A DNA stretch of 64,000 bases from Lentzea sp. NBRC 102530 (GCF_030269365.1 NZ_BSTF01000023.1:1-64000), one strand, 5' to 3'; counted from the first letter of the stretch, positions 51,680-61,164 are shown. Notes: generated by a model not told the origin, from the sequence alone. Numbers and translations: made by a program.

Positions 51680-52372
51680 TCAGTCGTCGAAGCCCCTTTC
51701 GGCCAGCTCCTCGATTCGGCGCACCGCCTCCGCCGCGTCCTTGCCCGTGGCCACCACCGTGATGGACTTGCCGCCTGGTGCGCTCAGGCCCATGAGTGCC
51801 AGGACGCTGGCTGCGTTGGCCTCTTCTGTGCCGTAGCGGATGGTCACGTCGGCATCCAGCTCTGCCACGGTGCGGGCCAGCAGGGCTGCTGGGCGGGCGT
51901 GCAGGCCCACCTCGTTGGTGAGCAGGACTTCTGCCGTCGTGGCGTCTGGGACCAGGTGTAATGCTGGGCGTTGGGGTGTGGGGGCCGGGGTTTCTCCTGA
52001 GGCCCCCTCTGCTGTGGTGGCCACGTCGGCAAGGGTGGCGCCGCCTTGGGCCGCTACGGCTGCGGCTACCGCTCCTTCGACGAGAGGGGCGTCCACCACT
52101 GCGTAGCGGGTCGGGTCGTCTGCTGACTCGACGGCCATCTCCGCTGTCATCTTGGCGCTGCCCAGGTCGTAGAGGACCACTACGCCCGCGCCTGCGTCGG
52201 CGTCTGTCAAGGCCTCGACCACTGCGTTGTAGTCGGTGCCGAGGCCTCCCTCTTCTGTGCCGCCCACTGGGATCACTGTGGTGTCCGGGGCCATTTGGGT
52301 TGCCAGTTCGGCCACGCCGTTGGCCAGCATGTCGCTGTGGGAGACGACGACCAAGCCCACACGGGCGGTCAT
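51680..52372 (-). CDS. dhaM: PTS dihydroxyacetone kinase phosphotransfer subunit DhaM, fused to HPr
   Basis: 230 residues. Residues 1-125 are the EIIA-mannose-type DhaM domain (VGLVVVSHSDMLANGV, active His12). Residues about 145-230 are an HPr domain (TNEVGLHARPAALLAR, His158, and the Ser-site region KSITVVATG). In the dihydroxyacetone kinase system DhaM passes phosphate from PEP/EI to ADP on DhaL. E. coli DhaM also carries an EI-like part, absent here. The ATG overlaps the dhaL stop (ATGA). Confidence 0.92.
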   Translation of the reverse strand: MTARVGLVVVSHSDMLANGVAELATQMAPDTTVIPVGGTEEGGLGTDYNAVVEALTDADAGAGVVVLYDLGSAKMTAEMAVESADDPTRYAVVDAPLVEGAVAAAVAAQGGATLADVATTAEGASGETPAPTPQRPALHLVPDATTAEVLLTNEVGLHARPAALLARTVAELDADVTIRYGTEEANAASVLALMGLSAPGGKSITVVATGKDAAEAVRRIEELAERGFDD

Positions 52373-52995
52373 GACTTGGCTGCCGTGTCTGCGAAGGAGC
52401 GGAGCAGGAGGGCCGTCGACCTCGAGCCCGGGTCCATGTGGCCCGCGCTCCGCTCGCCCAGGTAGGAGGCCCGGCCCTTGCGGGCGACCATCGGGACCGT
52501 GGAGTTGGCTCCTTCTGCTGCCGCGTCCGCTGCTGCGGCGAGGGCCGCCGCCACCGTGCCTTCGGCGCAGGAGGCCGCTGCCACGGCTGGGGTCAGGGCG
52601 TCGACCATCGTTTTGTCGCCCACCGCGGCTTTGCCTCTGGCTATCACGCCGTCGAGGGCTGCCTGCAGGGCTCGGGCCACTGTGTCGCAGTCCAGTTCGG
52701 ACGCATCGCCCACGGCTGAGGCCGCTCGCAGGAACGCCGTGCCGTAGAGCGGGCCCGCTGCTCCGCCCACGGTGGAGATCAGGGTGGTGGCCACCAGTTT
52801 GAGGACCTTGCCCGGGGTGTCCGGGGGTTCTGCGTCCAGGCGGGCCACCACGGCGGTGAAGCCGCGCTTCATGTTCTCGCCGTGGTCGGCGTCGCCGATG
52901 GCTTGGTCCAGGCGCACCAGTTCGTCGCGGTGGTCCTGGATCACGACCGCTGCCGCTCGTACGGCCGTGATCACGTCTTGTGCCGTGCAACCCAC
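52369..52995 (-). CDS. dhaL: Dihydroxyacetone kinase subunit DhaL
   Basis: A 208-residue ADP-binding subunit. Metal/ADP-site landmarks are LDQAIGDADHGENMKRGF (three Asp/His ligands near residues 30-38), STVGGAAGPLYGTAF, GDKTMVDALTPAV and KGRASYLGERSAGHMDPGS. It uses its bound ADP/ATP to phosphorylate dihydroxyacetone held by DhaK. The GTG start is one base after the dhaK stop. The order K-L-M is the standard PTS-dependent operon. Confidence 0.94.
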   Translation of the reverse strand: MGCTAQDVITAVRAAAVVIQDHRDELVRLDQAIGDADHGENMKRGFTAVVARLDAEPPDTPGKVLKLVATTLISTVGGAAGPLYGTAFLRAASAVGDASELDCDTVARALQAALDGVIARGKAAVGDKTMVDALTPAVAAASCAEGTVAAALAAAADAAAEGANSTVPMVARKGRASYLGERSAGHMDPGSRSTALLLRSFADTAAKS

Positions 52996-52996
52996 T

Positions 52997-53989
<993 letters not shown>

Positions 53990-54075
53990 CGAACAGCCCC
54001 TTCCGATCGCCGGTGACCGTGTTCCTTCTTACTCCGGGGGTCTGACACTCGGAACCGGCAAAGGACCCGGCTACC

Positions 54076-54090
54076 GTTAGCCTGCCCTAA
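54076..54090. promoter_or_regulatory. Iron-box-like site (IdeR/DmdR type)
   Basis: GTTAGCCTGCCCTAA matches 12 of 15 bases of the core of the known iron-box consensus (GTTAGGCTAACCTAA). It lies 45 bases before the start of a siderophore-binding lipoprotein gene. Iron repression is inferred. Confidence 0.55.
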
Positions 54091-54134
54091 GAAATGCAGG
54101 TCAACATCACGTTCCGTAGTGGAGGAACAACGTC

Positions 54135-55127
54135 GTGTCCAAGACAGCCGCGCTGCTCGTCGCAGTCGCCCTGACCCTGACCGCGTGCTCCAGCACGCCG
54201 GACAAGCCCACCGTCGCCCAAGGTGGCGAGGACTTCGGCAAGGCGAACGAGCTGAGCAACGGCTTCGGCACGACCTCCAAGCCCGGCGAGTTCCCCCGCA
54301 CCGTCAAGCACGCGATGGGCGAGACCAAGCTCGACAAGAAACCCGAACGGGTGGTCGTGCTCGACACCGGCGAGCTCGACAACGTCGTGGCGCTCGGCAT
54401 CAAGCCCGTCGGCATCGCCTACACCGACGGCTCCCCCACCATGCCGTCCTACATCGGCGACAAGGGCGGCACGCCGGAGAACGTCGGCACCACCAACAAC
54501 CTCAACCTCGAAGCGATCACCAAGCTGAACCCGGACCTGATCCTGGGCTCGCAGCTGCGCGCGGAGGCCCTCTACCCGAAGCTCGCCGCGATCGCCCCCA
54601 CGGTGTTCTCCGTGCGCCCCGGCTACGTGTGGAAGGAGAACTTCCTCCTCAACGCGGCCGCGCTCGACCGCCAGGCCGACGCCGCGAAGATGCTCGAGGA
54701 CTACACGAAGAAGGCCACCGAGACCGGTGACGCCGTCGAGAAGAAGCTCGGCGTGCGCCCCACGGTGACCGCGCTGCGCTTCATGCCCGGCCGCATCCGC
54801 CTGTACGCCAAGAAGTCGTTCATCGGCACGATCCTGATCGACGCCAAGATCGGCCAGCCGACCCCGTCCCAGGTGGACGACCTCGCCGCCGAGGTCAGCG
54901 CGGAGGAGATCGGCAAGGCCGACGGCGACTTCATCCTCTACTCCACCTACGGCGACCCGGCCAAGACCGCGCAGGCGTCCGTCCTCGGCGGTCCGTTGTG
55001 GACGAAGTTGAACGCCGTCAGCACGGGCAAGGCCAAGCCGGTCGCCGACGAGACCTACTTCCTCGGTCTCGGCGTGCTCGCCGCGAACGTCGTGCTGGAC
55101 GACATGAAGAAGCAGCTGGGCGTCTAA
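54135..55127 (+). CDS. Siderophore ABC transporter substrate-binding lipoprotein
   Basis: A 330-residue lipoprotein with lipobox LTAC (C18), then a FecB/FhuD-type TroA-fold binding domain: KPERVVVLDTGELDNVVALGIKPVGIAY, NVGTTNNLNLEAITKLNPDLILGS and LAAIAPTVFSVRPGY. It captures ferric siderophores outside the membrane. The GTG start has GGAGG nine bases upstream. No permease or ATPase gene is adjacent, so it must use a system encoded elsewhere. An iron-box-like site precedes it and a strong hairpin follows. Confidence 0.9.
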   Translation: MSKTAALLVAVALTLTACSSTPDKPTVAQGGEDFGKANELSNGFGTTSKPGEFPRTVKHAMGETKLDKKPERVVVLDTGELDNVVALGIKPVGIAYTDGSPTMPSYIGDKGGTPENVGTTNNLNLEAITKLNPDLILGSQLRAEALYPKLAAIAPTVFSVRPGYVWKENFLLNAAALDRQADAAKMLEDYTKKATETGDAVEKKLGVRPTVTALRFMPGRIRLYAKKSFIGTILIDAKIGQPTPSQVDDLAAEVSAEEIGKADGDFILYSTYGDPAKTAQASVLGGPLWTKLNAVSTGKAKPVADETYFLGLGVLAANVVLDDMKKQLGV

Positions 55128-55138
55128 GAGCTCCGGAA

Positions 55139-55183
55139 CGCGGATGCTCTTCGGAGCGGCTCAGCGACCGAAGAGCATCCGCG
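55139..55183. terminator. Bidirectional terminator, 16-bp stem
   Basis: CGCGGATGCTCTTCGG (55139-55154) pairs perfectly with CCGAAGAGCATCCGCG (55168-55183) around a 13-base loop, 11 bases after the lipoprotein stop. Its right arm encodes the last codons of the convergent aldehyde dehydrogenase. Confidence 0.85.
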
Positions 55184-56666
55184 CCAGGCGCAGCATCTGC
55201 TTGCCCGCCATGGACGACCGGTCGAACGTCGCCATGTCGATCAGCGACTTGAACTTCAGCTTCGTCACGGCCTTGGCGTAGGCGAACTCGCGCAGCCCGT
55301 CCTCGCCGTGGATGCGCCCGAACCCCGAGTCGCCGACACCGCCGAACGGCAGCCCCGGGATCGCCGCGTAGGTCAGCACCGAGTTGACCGACACCATCCC
55401 GACCCGCAGCTGGGCGGCCAGCTCCTCACCGCGCGACTTAGAGAACACCGCGGCCCCCAGCCCGTACTTGGACTGGTTCGCGAGCCGCACGCCCTCCAGC
55501 GCGTTCGGCACCCGGTTGATCACCACGGTCGGCCCGAAGGTCTCTTCGGTGACCGCCAGCGAGTCCTCCGGCACGTCCGTCAGCACCACCGGCTCGACGT
55601 ACGGCGGCCTGATCGAGTCCGGTCCGCCGACCAACGCCTTGCCACCGCGGTCCAACGCGTCCTGCACGTGCGAACGGATGATCTCCACCTGCGACGGCAT
55701 GGTGATCGGCCCGAGGTTCGCGTTCGGCTCCCCGCCGGGCTTGAGCTTCTTCGCCCGCTTCACCAGGACCTCGGTGAACGCGTCGGCGACGTCCTCGGCC
55801 ACGTAGATCCGCTCCACGCCCGCGCACGTCTGGCCGGCGTTCGACACCGCGCCCCAGATCGCGGCCTCGGCGGCGGCGCTCAGGTCGGCGTCCGAGTCGA
55901 CGATCAGCGCGTCCTTGCCACCGCACTCGACCAGCACCGGCGTCAACGAGACGGCCGCGGCGGCCATGACCTTCTTGCCGGTCCGGGTGGACCCGGTGAA
56001 CGCGATCTTGTCGACCCCGGCGGACACCAGCGCCGCGCCCGTCTCACCGAAGCCCGTGACCACCTGGAACACCGGGTACTCCGGCACCGCCTCGGTGAAC
56101 GTCGACGCGAGGAACGTGCCGACGCCCGGCGTGAACTCCGACGGCTTGAACACCACGGCGTTGCCCGCCGACAGCGCGTACGAGATGGAACCCATCGGCG
56201 TGTGCGCGGGATAGTTCCACGGCCCGATGACGCCGATGACGCCCAACGGCCGGTACTCCAGCGACGCACTGTGGTTGAACATCAGCATGCCGGAGGACAC
56301 ACGGCGCTTGCCCAGCACACGGCCGGCGTGCCGCGAGGCCCAGTGCAGGTGGTCCATCACCAGCGCGACCTCGACGCGGGAGTCGTCGGCGGGCTTGCCG
56401 GTCTCCGCGCTGATCAACGCGATGAACTCGTCTGAGCGCTGCGAGAGGATCTTGCGCCAGGCGTCGAGCTTGGTCCTGCGCCCTTCGAAGCCCAGCCCGG
56501 CCCACCACGCCGCGGCCTCGCGCGCCGACGCCACCGCGTCCTCGACCTCTTCGGCCGTGTGGATCGGGTGGTGTGCGACGACCTCGCCCGTGCGCGGGTC
56601 CAGTGAAGCGAACCGCCGCTGCTCGCCATCGGCCGACAGCGCGCTGTCCGAAGCGGTCTGCGTCAT
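55161..56666 (-). CDS. Aldehyde dehydrogenase (succinic-semialdehyde type)
   Basis: A 501-residue NAD(P)-dependent aldehyde dehydrogenase. Visible are IGPWNYPAHTPMGSISYAL (cofactor site), KPSEFTPG, FTGSTRTGKKV, the general-base Glu in LVECGGKDALIV and the catalytic Cys in NAGQTCAG. The C-terminal half has EETFGPTVVINR and PFGGVGDSGFGR. The substrate is uncertain; actinobacterial relatives are named succinic-semialdehyde dehydrogenase. The ATG follows GGAGGAGC. A site resembling the 43377 palindrome lies just upstream. Confidence 0.88.
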   Translation of the reverse strand: MTQTASDSALSADGEQRRFASLDPRTGEVVAHHPIHTAEEVEDAVASAREAAAWWAGLGFEGRRTKLDAWRKILSQRSDEFIALISAETGKPADDSRVEVALVMDHLHWASRHAGRVLGKRRVSSGMLMFNHSASLEYRPLGVIGVIGPWNYPAHTPMGSISYALSAGNAVVFKPSEFTPGVGTFLASTFTEAVPEYPVFQVVTGFGETGAALVSAGVDKIAFTGSTRTGKKVMAAAAVSLTPVLVECGGKDALIVDSDADLSAAAEAAIWGAVSNAGQTCAGVERIYVAEDVADAFTEVLVKRAKKLKPGGEPNANLGPITMPSQVEIIRSHVQDALDRGGKALVGGPDSIRPPYVEPVVLTDVPEDSLAVTEETFGPTVVINRVPNALEGVRLANQSKYGLGAAVFSKSRGEELAAQLRVGMVSVNSVLTYAAIPGLPFGGVGDSGFGRIHGEDGLREFAYAKAVTKLKFKSLIDMATFDRSSMAGKQMLRLARMLFGR

Positions 56667-56676
56667 GGTGCTCCTC

Positions 56677-56694
56677 CGGTACTCGCCAGTAACC
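56677..56694. promoter_or_regulatory. 18-bp palindrome (shared motif, site 3) upstream of aldehyde dehydrogenase
   Basis: CGGTACT-cgcc-AGTAACC; the right arm is identical to the perfect site at 43377 and the left arm matches 5 of 7. It lies 11 bases before the start of the minus-strand gene. Confidence 0.4.
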
Positions 56695-56752
56695 TCGACA
56701 CTAACGCGTACTCGAAGAACTTTCAGCCCCCGCCTGGCCCCGCAGGAGGACC

Positions 56753-57763
56753 TCAGGCCTGGGGCAGCGAGGGAAGGACCGCCTTGGCGAACGCCTGCGC
56801 CGCCACGCAGCGGTCGATCCCGTTCTCCTTCGAGGCCGCGACCGTGAACTCCACGATCTCACCCGCGTCGGACTGGTCCTTCGTCCGCACCACGACGAGC
56901 TCGCACGTCGGGAACGGGCCGTCCTTGAACGCCTGGTAGCCCTTCACCCCGCCGAGGTCGACCTCGACCGACCTGGTGTCGAACTTGCCGTCCTTCGGGA
57001 TGCGCGCCGTCTTGAACTCGATCTGCATCTGCGCGCTCTGCCCCGTCCAGGAGCACTGGTGCAGACCGAACGGCAGCGCGCGCGGCGAGGCACCGAGCAC
57101 CGGCGAGAGCACCGACCGCTCCACGATCGCGCACGGGTCGACCTCGACCGGCGACCCCTTGGGCGGGGTGTACTTCTGCGGGTTGCCCTTGAGCTTGCGG
57201 ACCGCGCCCTCCAGCACCTTGCGGCCGGGTTCGCACGCGTCGTTGCCGTCGTTGCCGGTGCCGACCTGCACGCGCACGGCCTGGCCCGGGTTCTCCATCG
57301 TGACGGCCGAGATGAAGCACGCCGAGGCGTTGAGCTTCTGCTCGCCGCTCTTGAGGCCCGCGATCTGCTTGGTGGCGTTCTTGAGCTCCGTGGACGTCAG
57401 CGTGTAGCCGATGTCCAGCGTGATGTTGAGCGTCTTGCCCGCCTTGTCCTTCATGTAGTTGGAGCAGCGCGTGTAGGAGGTGCTCGAGTACTTCGACGGC
57501 GTGCCGACCGTCTGCAGGACTTCCTTCTCGATCAACGCGCACGGGTTGACCAGCCGCAGCCGTTCCGCGGCGAACGCCGGGTCGACCGGCTTGCCCGCCT
57601 GCGAGGACGGTTTGGTCGACGGATCGGTCGTCGTGGTCGCGTCGGCACCCGCCTGCACCGTGCGGCGCGGCGAGTTGGTCTTGGCAAGACCCGGCCCTGT
57701 CGCACAGCCGGCCATCAGCAACGCGGCGGCGGCGACCACAGCGGTGGCACGAAAACGAGGCAC
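56753..57763 (-). CDS. DUF3558-like lipoprotein with two repeats
   Basis: About 336 residues: lipobox LMAGC (ATAVVAAAALLMAGC), a Thr/Ser/Pro linker and two DUF3558-like modules, one opening at LVNPCALIEKEVLQTVG and one at VDPCAIVERSVLSPVLG, each with a later Cys (SYTRCSNYM; LHQCSWTG). The protein ends in CVAAQAFAKAVLPSLPQA. The GTG at 57763 begins just before the signal peptide; 57772 is an alternative. Function unknown. A shorter DUF3558 lipoprotein lies at 48644. Confidence 0.75.
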   Translation of the reverse strand: MPRFRATAVVAAAALLMAGCATGPGLAKTNSPRRTVQAGADATTTTDPSTKPSSQAGKPVDPAFAAERLRLVNPCALIEKEVLQTVGTPSKYSSTSYTRCSNYMKDKAGKTLNITLDIGYTLTSTELKNATKQIAGLKSGEQKLNASACFISAVTMENPGQAVRVQVGTGNDGNDACEPGRKVLEGAVRKLKGNPQKYTPPKGSPVEVDPCAIVERSVLSPVLGASPRALPFGLHQCSWTGQSAQMQIEFKTARIPKDGKFDTRSVEVDLGGVKGYQAFKDGPFPTCELVVVRTKDQSDAGEIVEFTVAASKENGIDRCVAAQAFAKAVLPSLPQA

Positions 57764-57820
57764 GACGTGCACGGTAGCGGCCTTCGCGGGCGTTTGTGGG
57801 CGGTACCCCGAGTTACCCAG

Positions 57821-57832
57821 TGGCACATGTCA
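57821..57832. promoter_or_regulatory. Palindromic site TGGCACATGTCA
   Basis: Near-palindrome sharing 10 of 12 bases with TGACGCATGTCA at 27202-27213. It lies between the DUF3558 gene start and the candidate small ORF at 57904. Purpose unknown. Confidence 0.3.
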
Positions 57833-57903
57833 CCCAGAGCTACGGGAACGATTCAGAAGATCAACGCGATGTACCTGGTGAAGACCCCGACCGAAGGAGA
57901 GAC

Positions 57904-57996
57904 GTGCGAAACCGAATTCGCCGCGCATTCAACTGGCTCGACGCGTGGACGATCGAGGCCTTCAACCCTGTTTACCCTGGTCGTCCCCAGTCATAG
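57904..57996 (+). CDS. Candidate small protein, 30 residues
   Basis: GTG start preceded by AAGGAG (57894-57899) with a 4-base spacer. The frame encodes an amphipathic, Arg- and Trp-rich peptide beginning MRNRIRRAFNWLDAWTIEAF, then NPVYPGRPQS and a TAG. It overlaps the 3' end of the minus-strand membrane-protein gene by six bases. The strong ribosome site and non-random composition support a real small ORF; no family was recognised. Confidence 0.45.
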   Translation: MRNRIRRAFNWLDAWTIEAFNPVYPGRPQS

Positions 57997-58227
57997 CTCC
58001 TTGAGCGGCTCTTTGTCCGTGTCCGCGAACTGAGGCCGCAGCGTCGCCCAGGCAGCGAACGCCGCCGACAGCACCACCATGGCGATGCCGGCCCACAGGT
58101 TGATGTTGACCCCTTCGGCCTTCTTCAGGTCTTCGTCGGACGTGAAGCCGAGCCCGATGACGACCAGTACGACGCCGTACAGGCCGAAGAGGAAAGCGAT
58201 GATCAGTCGCAGGTCGAACAACCTCAT
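57991..58227 (-). CDS. Small two-helix membrane protein next to a symporter
   Basis: 78 residues with two membrane helices (LIIAFLFGLYGVVLVVIGLGF and LWAGIAMVVLSAAFAAWATL) joined by a short acidic loop (TSDEDLKKAEGVNIN). Such proteins often sit beside solute:sodium symporter genes in actinomycetes; here the symporter is 11 bases upstream in the same operon, so a subunit or accessory role is likely but unproven. The ATG start gives MRLFDLR. Confidence 0.75.
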   Translation of the reverse strand: MRLFDLRLIIAFLFGLYGVVLVVIGLGFTSDEDLKKAEGVNINLWAGIAMVVLSAAFAAWATLRPQFADTDKEPLKEL

Positions 58228-58238
58228 GGCGGCCTCCC

Positions 58239-59930
58239 TCAGCCGAAGATGAAGTAGAGAACGGTGGTCAGGGCCAGCACGCCGCCACCGAGCAGTGCGG
58301 GCGAGCGGTACCAGCCCGCGTCCTCACCGGTGGTGGAGTGCGCCCTGTCTTCCTTGGGCGTGAGGCTGTAGACCAGGCCGCCGAGTTCGCTGTCCGGCTT
58401 CGGCCGTGTGACGAGGCTGACCGCGAAGCTCACCACGATGTCGACCACGAACGCGAGGCCCGCGCCGAGGAAGCTCGCGCCCTGACCCGGCAGTTGCAGC
58501 CACTCGATGCCGAACGACGGCTCCGAGATCGCGTAGATGAAGATCGCGGTGAACGTGCCCGCGAGCAGACCGACCCACCCGGCCGTCGGCGTCATCCGCT
58601 TCCAGAACATGCCCAGGATGAACGTCGCGAACAGCGGCGCGTTGAAGAACGAGAACAGCGCCTGGATGTAGTCCATGATGTTGGACCCGCCGAGCGCCGC
58701 CGCGATGAACGCCGTGCCGATCGCGAGCACACACGCACCGACCGTGGCCAGGCGTCCGACGCGCAGGTAGTACTCGTCGGGACGGTCCTTCTTCACGTAG
58801 TCCTGCCACAGGTCGTACGTGAAGACGGTGTTGAACGAGCTGACGTTCGCCGCCACACCGGCCATGAAGCTCGCCAGCAGACCCGTGATCGCGATGCCGA
58901 GGATGCCGTTGGGCAGAAGGTCGCGCATCAGCAGCGGCAGCACGTTGTTGTAAACGACGCCACTGCTCGTATCACCGGCCTTGAGCTGCGCCATCTCCGG
59001 CACGATCACCGCGGCGATGATGCCGGGGATGATGATGATCGCCGGGATCAACGCCTTCGGGTACGCGCCGATGATCGGCGTGCGCTTGGCCGCGGACATC
59101 GACTTGGCGCTCATCGCGCGCTGGACCTCGGCGAAGTTCGTCGTCCAGTAGCCGAACGACAGCACGAAGCCGAGACCGAACACCAGACCCACAACACTCC
59201 ACACCGGACTGTTGATGCCGGTGAGTTCCGTGGCGGGCCAGGCGGACAGCTGTTCCTGGTCGGTCACCTTCTCGACCAGGCCCTGCCAGCCGCCGACCTT
59301 GATCAGGCCGACGATCGTCAACGGCGCCAGCGCGGCCACGATGACGAAGAACTGCAGCACCTCGTTGTAGATGGCGGCGCTGAGGCCGCCCAACGTCGTG
59401 TACGCGAGCACCACCAGGGCCGCGACGCAGATCGACACCGGCAGCGGCCACCCGAGCAGCGCGTCGATGATCACCGCGAGCGCGAACAGGTTGATGCCCG
59501 CGATCAGGATCTGCGCGACGGCGAAGCTGATGGCGTTGACGAGGTGCGCGGGCTTGCCGAACCGGCGGCGCATGAACTCGGGAACGCTGCGCACTTTCGA
59601 GCCGTAGTAGAACGGCATCATCACCAGACCGAGGAACACCATCGCGGGGATGGCGCCGATCCAGTAGTAGTGCACGGTCGCCATGCCGTACTGCGCGCCG
59701 TTCGCCGTCATGCCCATCAGTTCGAGGGCACCGAGGTTCGCGGAGATGAACGCGAGACCGGTGACCCACGCCGGCAACGACCGCCCGGACAGCAGGAAGT
59801 CGAGGCTGGAGGAGACGGATCGTCGTGCCATCACGCCGATGCCGAGAACCACCACGAAGTAGATCAACAGCAACGCGTAGTCGATCGGCCCCGCGTCGAG
59901 CCGCAGGTCCGCCTCGGCCAAGATCGACAC
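58239..59930 (-). CDS. Solute:sodium symporter (SSS family)
   Basis: A 563-residue protein with about 14 membrane helices, of the SSS family of sodium-coupled sugar, acetate or proline transporters. Landmarks are DYALLLIYFVVVLGIGVMARR, FISANLGALELMGMTANGAQYG, the sodium-site region VYNNVLPLLMRDLLPNGILGIAITGLLASFMAGVAANVSSFNTVF and the C-terminal ALFSFFNAPLFATFILGMFWKR. The GTG at 59930 has GGGAGG six bases upstream and is preferred to the longer reading. The best substrate guess from the sequence is a sugar; it is not certain. Confidence 0.88.
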   Translation of the reverse strand: MSILAEADLRLDAGPIDYALLLIYFVVVLGIGVMARRSVSSSLDFLLSGRSLPAWVTGLAFISANLGALELMGMTANGAQYGMATVHYYWIGAIPAMVFLGLVMMPFYYGSKVRSVPEFMRRRFGKPAHLVNAISFAVAQILIAGINLFALAVIIDALLGWPLPVSICVAALVVLAYTTLGGLSAAIYNEVLQFFVIVAALAPLTIVGLIKVGGWQGLVEKVTDQEQLSAWPATELTGINSPVWSVVGLVFGLGFVLSFGYWTTNFAEVQRAMSAKSMSAAKRTPIIGAYPKALIPAIIIIPGIIAAVIVPEMAQLKAGDTSSGVVYNNVLPLLMRDLLPNGILGIAITGLLASFMAGVAANVSSFNTVFTYDLWQDYVKKDRPDEYYLRVGRLATVGACVLAIGTAFIAAALGGSNIMDYIQALFSFFNAPLFATFILGMFWKRMTPTAGWVGLLAGTFTAIFIYAISEPSFGIEWLQLPGQGASFLGAGLAFVVDIVVSFAVSLVTRPKPDSELGGLVYSLTPKEDRAHSTTGEDAGWYRSPALLGGGVLALTTVLYFIFG

Positions 59931-60119
59931 CGTCCACCTCCCAAAGACTTCGAACAAAGTCGAACACAACCGACCAGGAGAGGACATTACTCCAGGTGCA
60001 GCGGGTCTTACCCCGTGTGGATGATCACCAAACCACGGTGTGACAGGGGGCGCTCACTGAAGTCGGCGGGCTGGGAAATGCAGGTGCGGTGGACGGCCCG
60101 CGAAGCTGAAACTCAGGGC

Positions 60120-60392
60120 ATGACGAGCACCCCTGAGCTGGTGGCGTGGACCTGCCCCGGCTGTGGCGAGACCACGAACGGCAGCCGCACGAACGTCGGC
60201 GACCTCTGTCTGTGGTGCGGCGCGAAGCAGAACTGGGTGGAGATCCCCGGCGCGGTCCGCGAGGAGATCACCGAGTTGCTGGCGACCGGGAGGACGATCC
60301 TGGCGGTCAAGCGGATCAGGGAGGTGACCGGCTGCGGTCTCGCGCAGGCCGTCGAGCTCGCGAACCTCCCCGTCCACCGAGAGCAGGCGTGA
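60120..60392 (+). CDS. Zinc-ribbon protein with L7/L12-like C-terminal domain
   Basis: 90 residues. The first half is a zinc ribbon (WTCPGCGETTNGSRTNVGDLCLWCG, two CxxC knuckles). The second half (EEITELLATGRTILAVKRIREVTGCGLAQAVELANL) closely resembles the C-terminal domain of ribosomal protein L7/L12, a domain also found detached in actinobacterial small proteins. It may bind a translation GTPase or another partner. The ATG at 60120 begins the conserved region; upstream sequence in the frame is antisense of the symporter. A hairpin follows the stop. Confidence 0.7.
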   Translation: MTSTPELVAWTCPGCGETTNGSRTNVGDLCLWCGAKQNWVEIPGAVREEITELLATGRTILAVKRIREVTGCGLAQAVELANLPVHREQA

Positions 60393-60413
60393 CCGGCACG
60401 AGCCCCACCCGCG

Positions 60414-60441
60414 GCTCCTCGACTGACTCTGGCCGAGGAGC
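60414..60441. terminator. Hairpin between convergent genes
   Basis: GCTCCTCG (60414-60421) pairs with CGAGGAGC (60434-60441) around a 12-base loop, 21 bases after the L7/L12-like gene and 9 before the nucS stop. Confidence 0.55.
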
Positions 60442-60450
60442 TGACCACCG

Positions 60451-61110
60451 TCAGAACAGCCGGAACTCGTCCGGCTCGATCCCGCGCAACGCGTCGTAGT
60501 CCAGCACCACGCACCGGATCCCGCGGTCCTCGGCCAGCGTCCGCGCCTGCGGCTTGATCTGCTGCGCCGCGAACACGCCCTGCACCGGCGCGAGCAACGG
60601 GTCGCGGTTCAGCAGCTCCAGGTACCGGGTCAGCTGCTCGACGCCGTCGATCTCGCCGCGCCGCTTGATCTCGACGGCGACCGAGACGCCCGCGCTGTCG
60701 CGGCACATCAGGTCGACCGGGCCGATGGCGGTCGGGAACTCGCGCCGCACCAGCGTCCAGCCGTCGCCCAGGGTCGTGACGTGCTCGGCGAGCAGCTTCT
60801 GCAGGTCGGCCTCGACGCCGTCCTTCTGCAGGCCCGGCTCGGGGCCGAGTTCGTGCTTGGAGTCCTGCAGGACCTCTTCGAGGGTGATGATCAGTTTCTC
60901 CCCCGCCTTGTTCTGCACCGTCCAGATGTCCGGGTCCTCGATCAGCCAGCAGGGCGGGCTCATCCAGTTCAGCGGCTTGTAGGCGCGGTCGTCCGAGTGG
61001 ATCGACACCGAGCCGTCGGCCTTGATCAGCAGCAGCCGCTGGGCCATGGGCAGGTGGGCGGTGAGTCGGCCTACGTAGTCGACCTTGCAGCGAGCGATGA
61101 CGAGACGCAC
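60451..61110 (-). CDS. nucS: Mismatch-specific endonuclease NucS/EndoMS
   Basis: A 219-residue DNA repair nuclease that provides non-canonical mismatch repair in actinobacteria, which usually lack MutS/MutL. It has the N-terminal dimerisation domain ([21 protein letters not shown]) and a C-terminal RecB-like nuclease core with GPVDLMCRD (catalytic Asp) and [13 protein letters not shown] (Glu-x-Lys), then a C-terminal tail ending FRLF, the usual region for beta-clamp binding. Length and motifs are normal. It is divergent from the NUDIX gene. Confidence 0.93.
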   Translation of the reverse strand: MRLVIARCKVDYVGRLTAHLPMAQRLLLIKADGSVSIHSDDRAYKPLNWMSPPCWLIEDPDIWTVQNKAGEKLIITLEEVLQDSKHELGPEPGLQKDGVEADLQKLLAEHVTTLGDGWTLVRREFPTAIGPVDLMCRDSAGVSVAVEIKRRGEIDGVEQLTRYLELLNRDPLLAPVQGVFAAQQIKPQARTLAEDRGIRCVVLDYDALRGIEPDEFRLF

Positions 61111-61164
61111 CGCGACAGGCTACGGGGTGCGTCCAGAATCCGGACGTTAGGTACGGTCCGTGGC

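Noticed and set aside
58338-60392. 684-codon open frame on the plus strand over the symporter
   Set aside because: Composition (Arg/His/Asp-rich, no domains) is that of antisense to a GC-rich gene. Only the last 90 codons, from 60120, are real.
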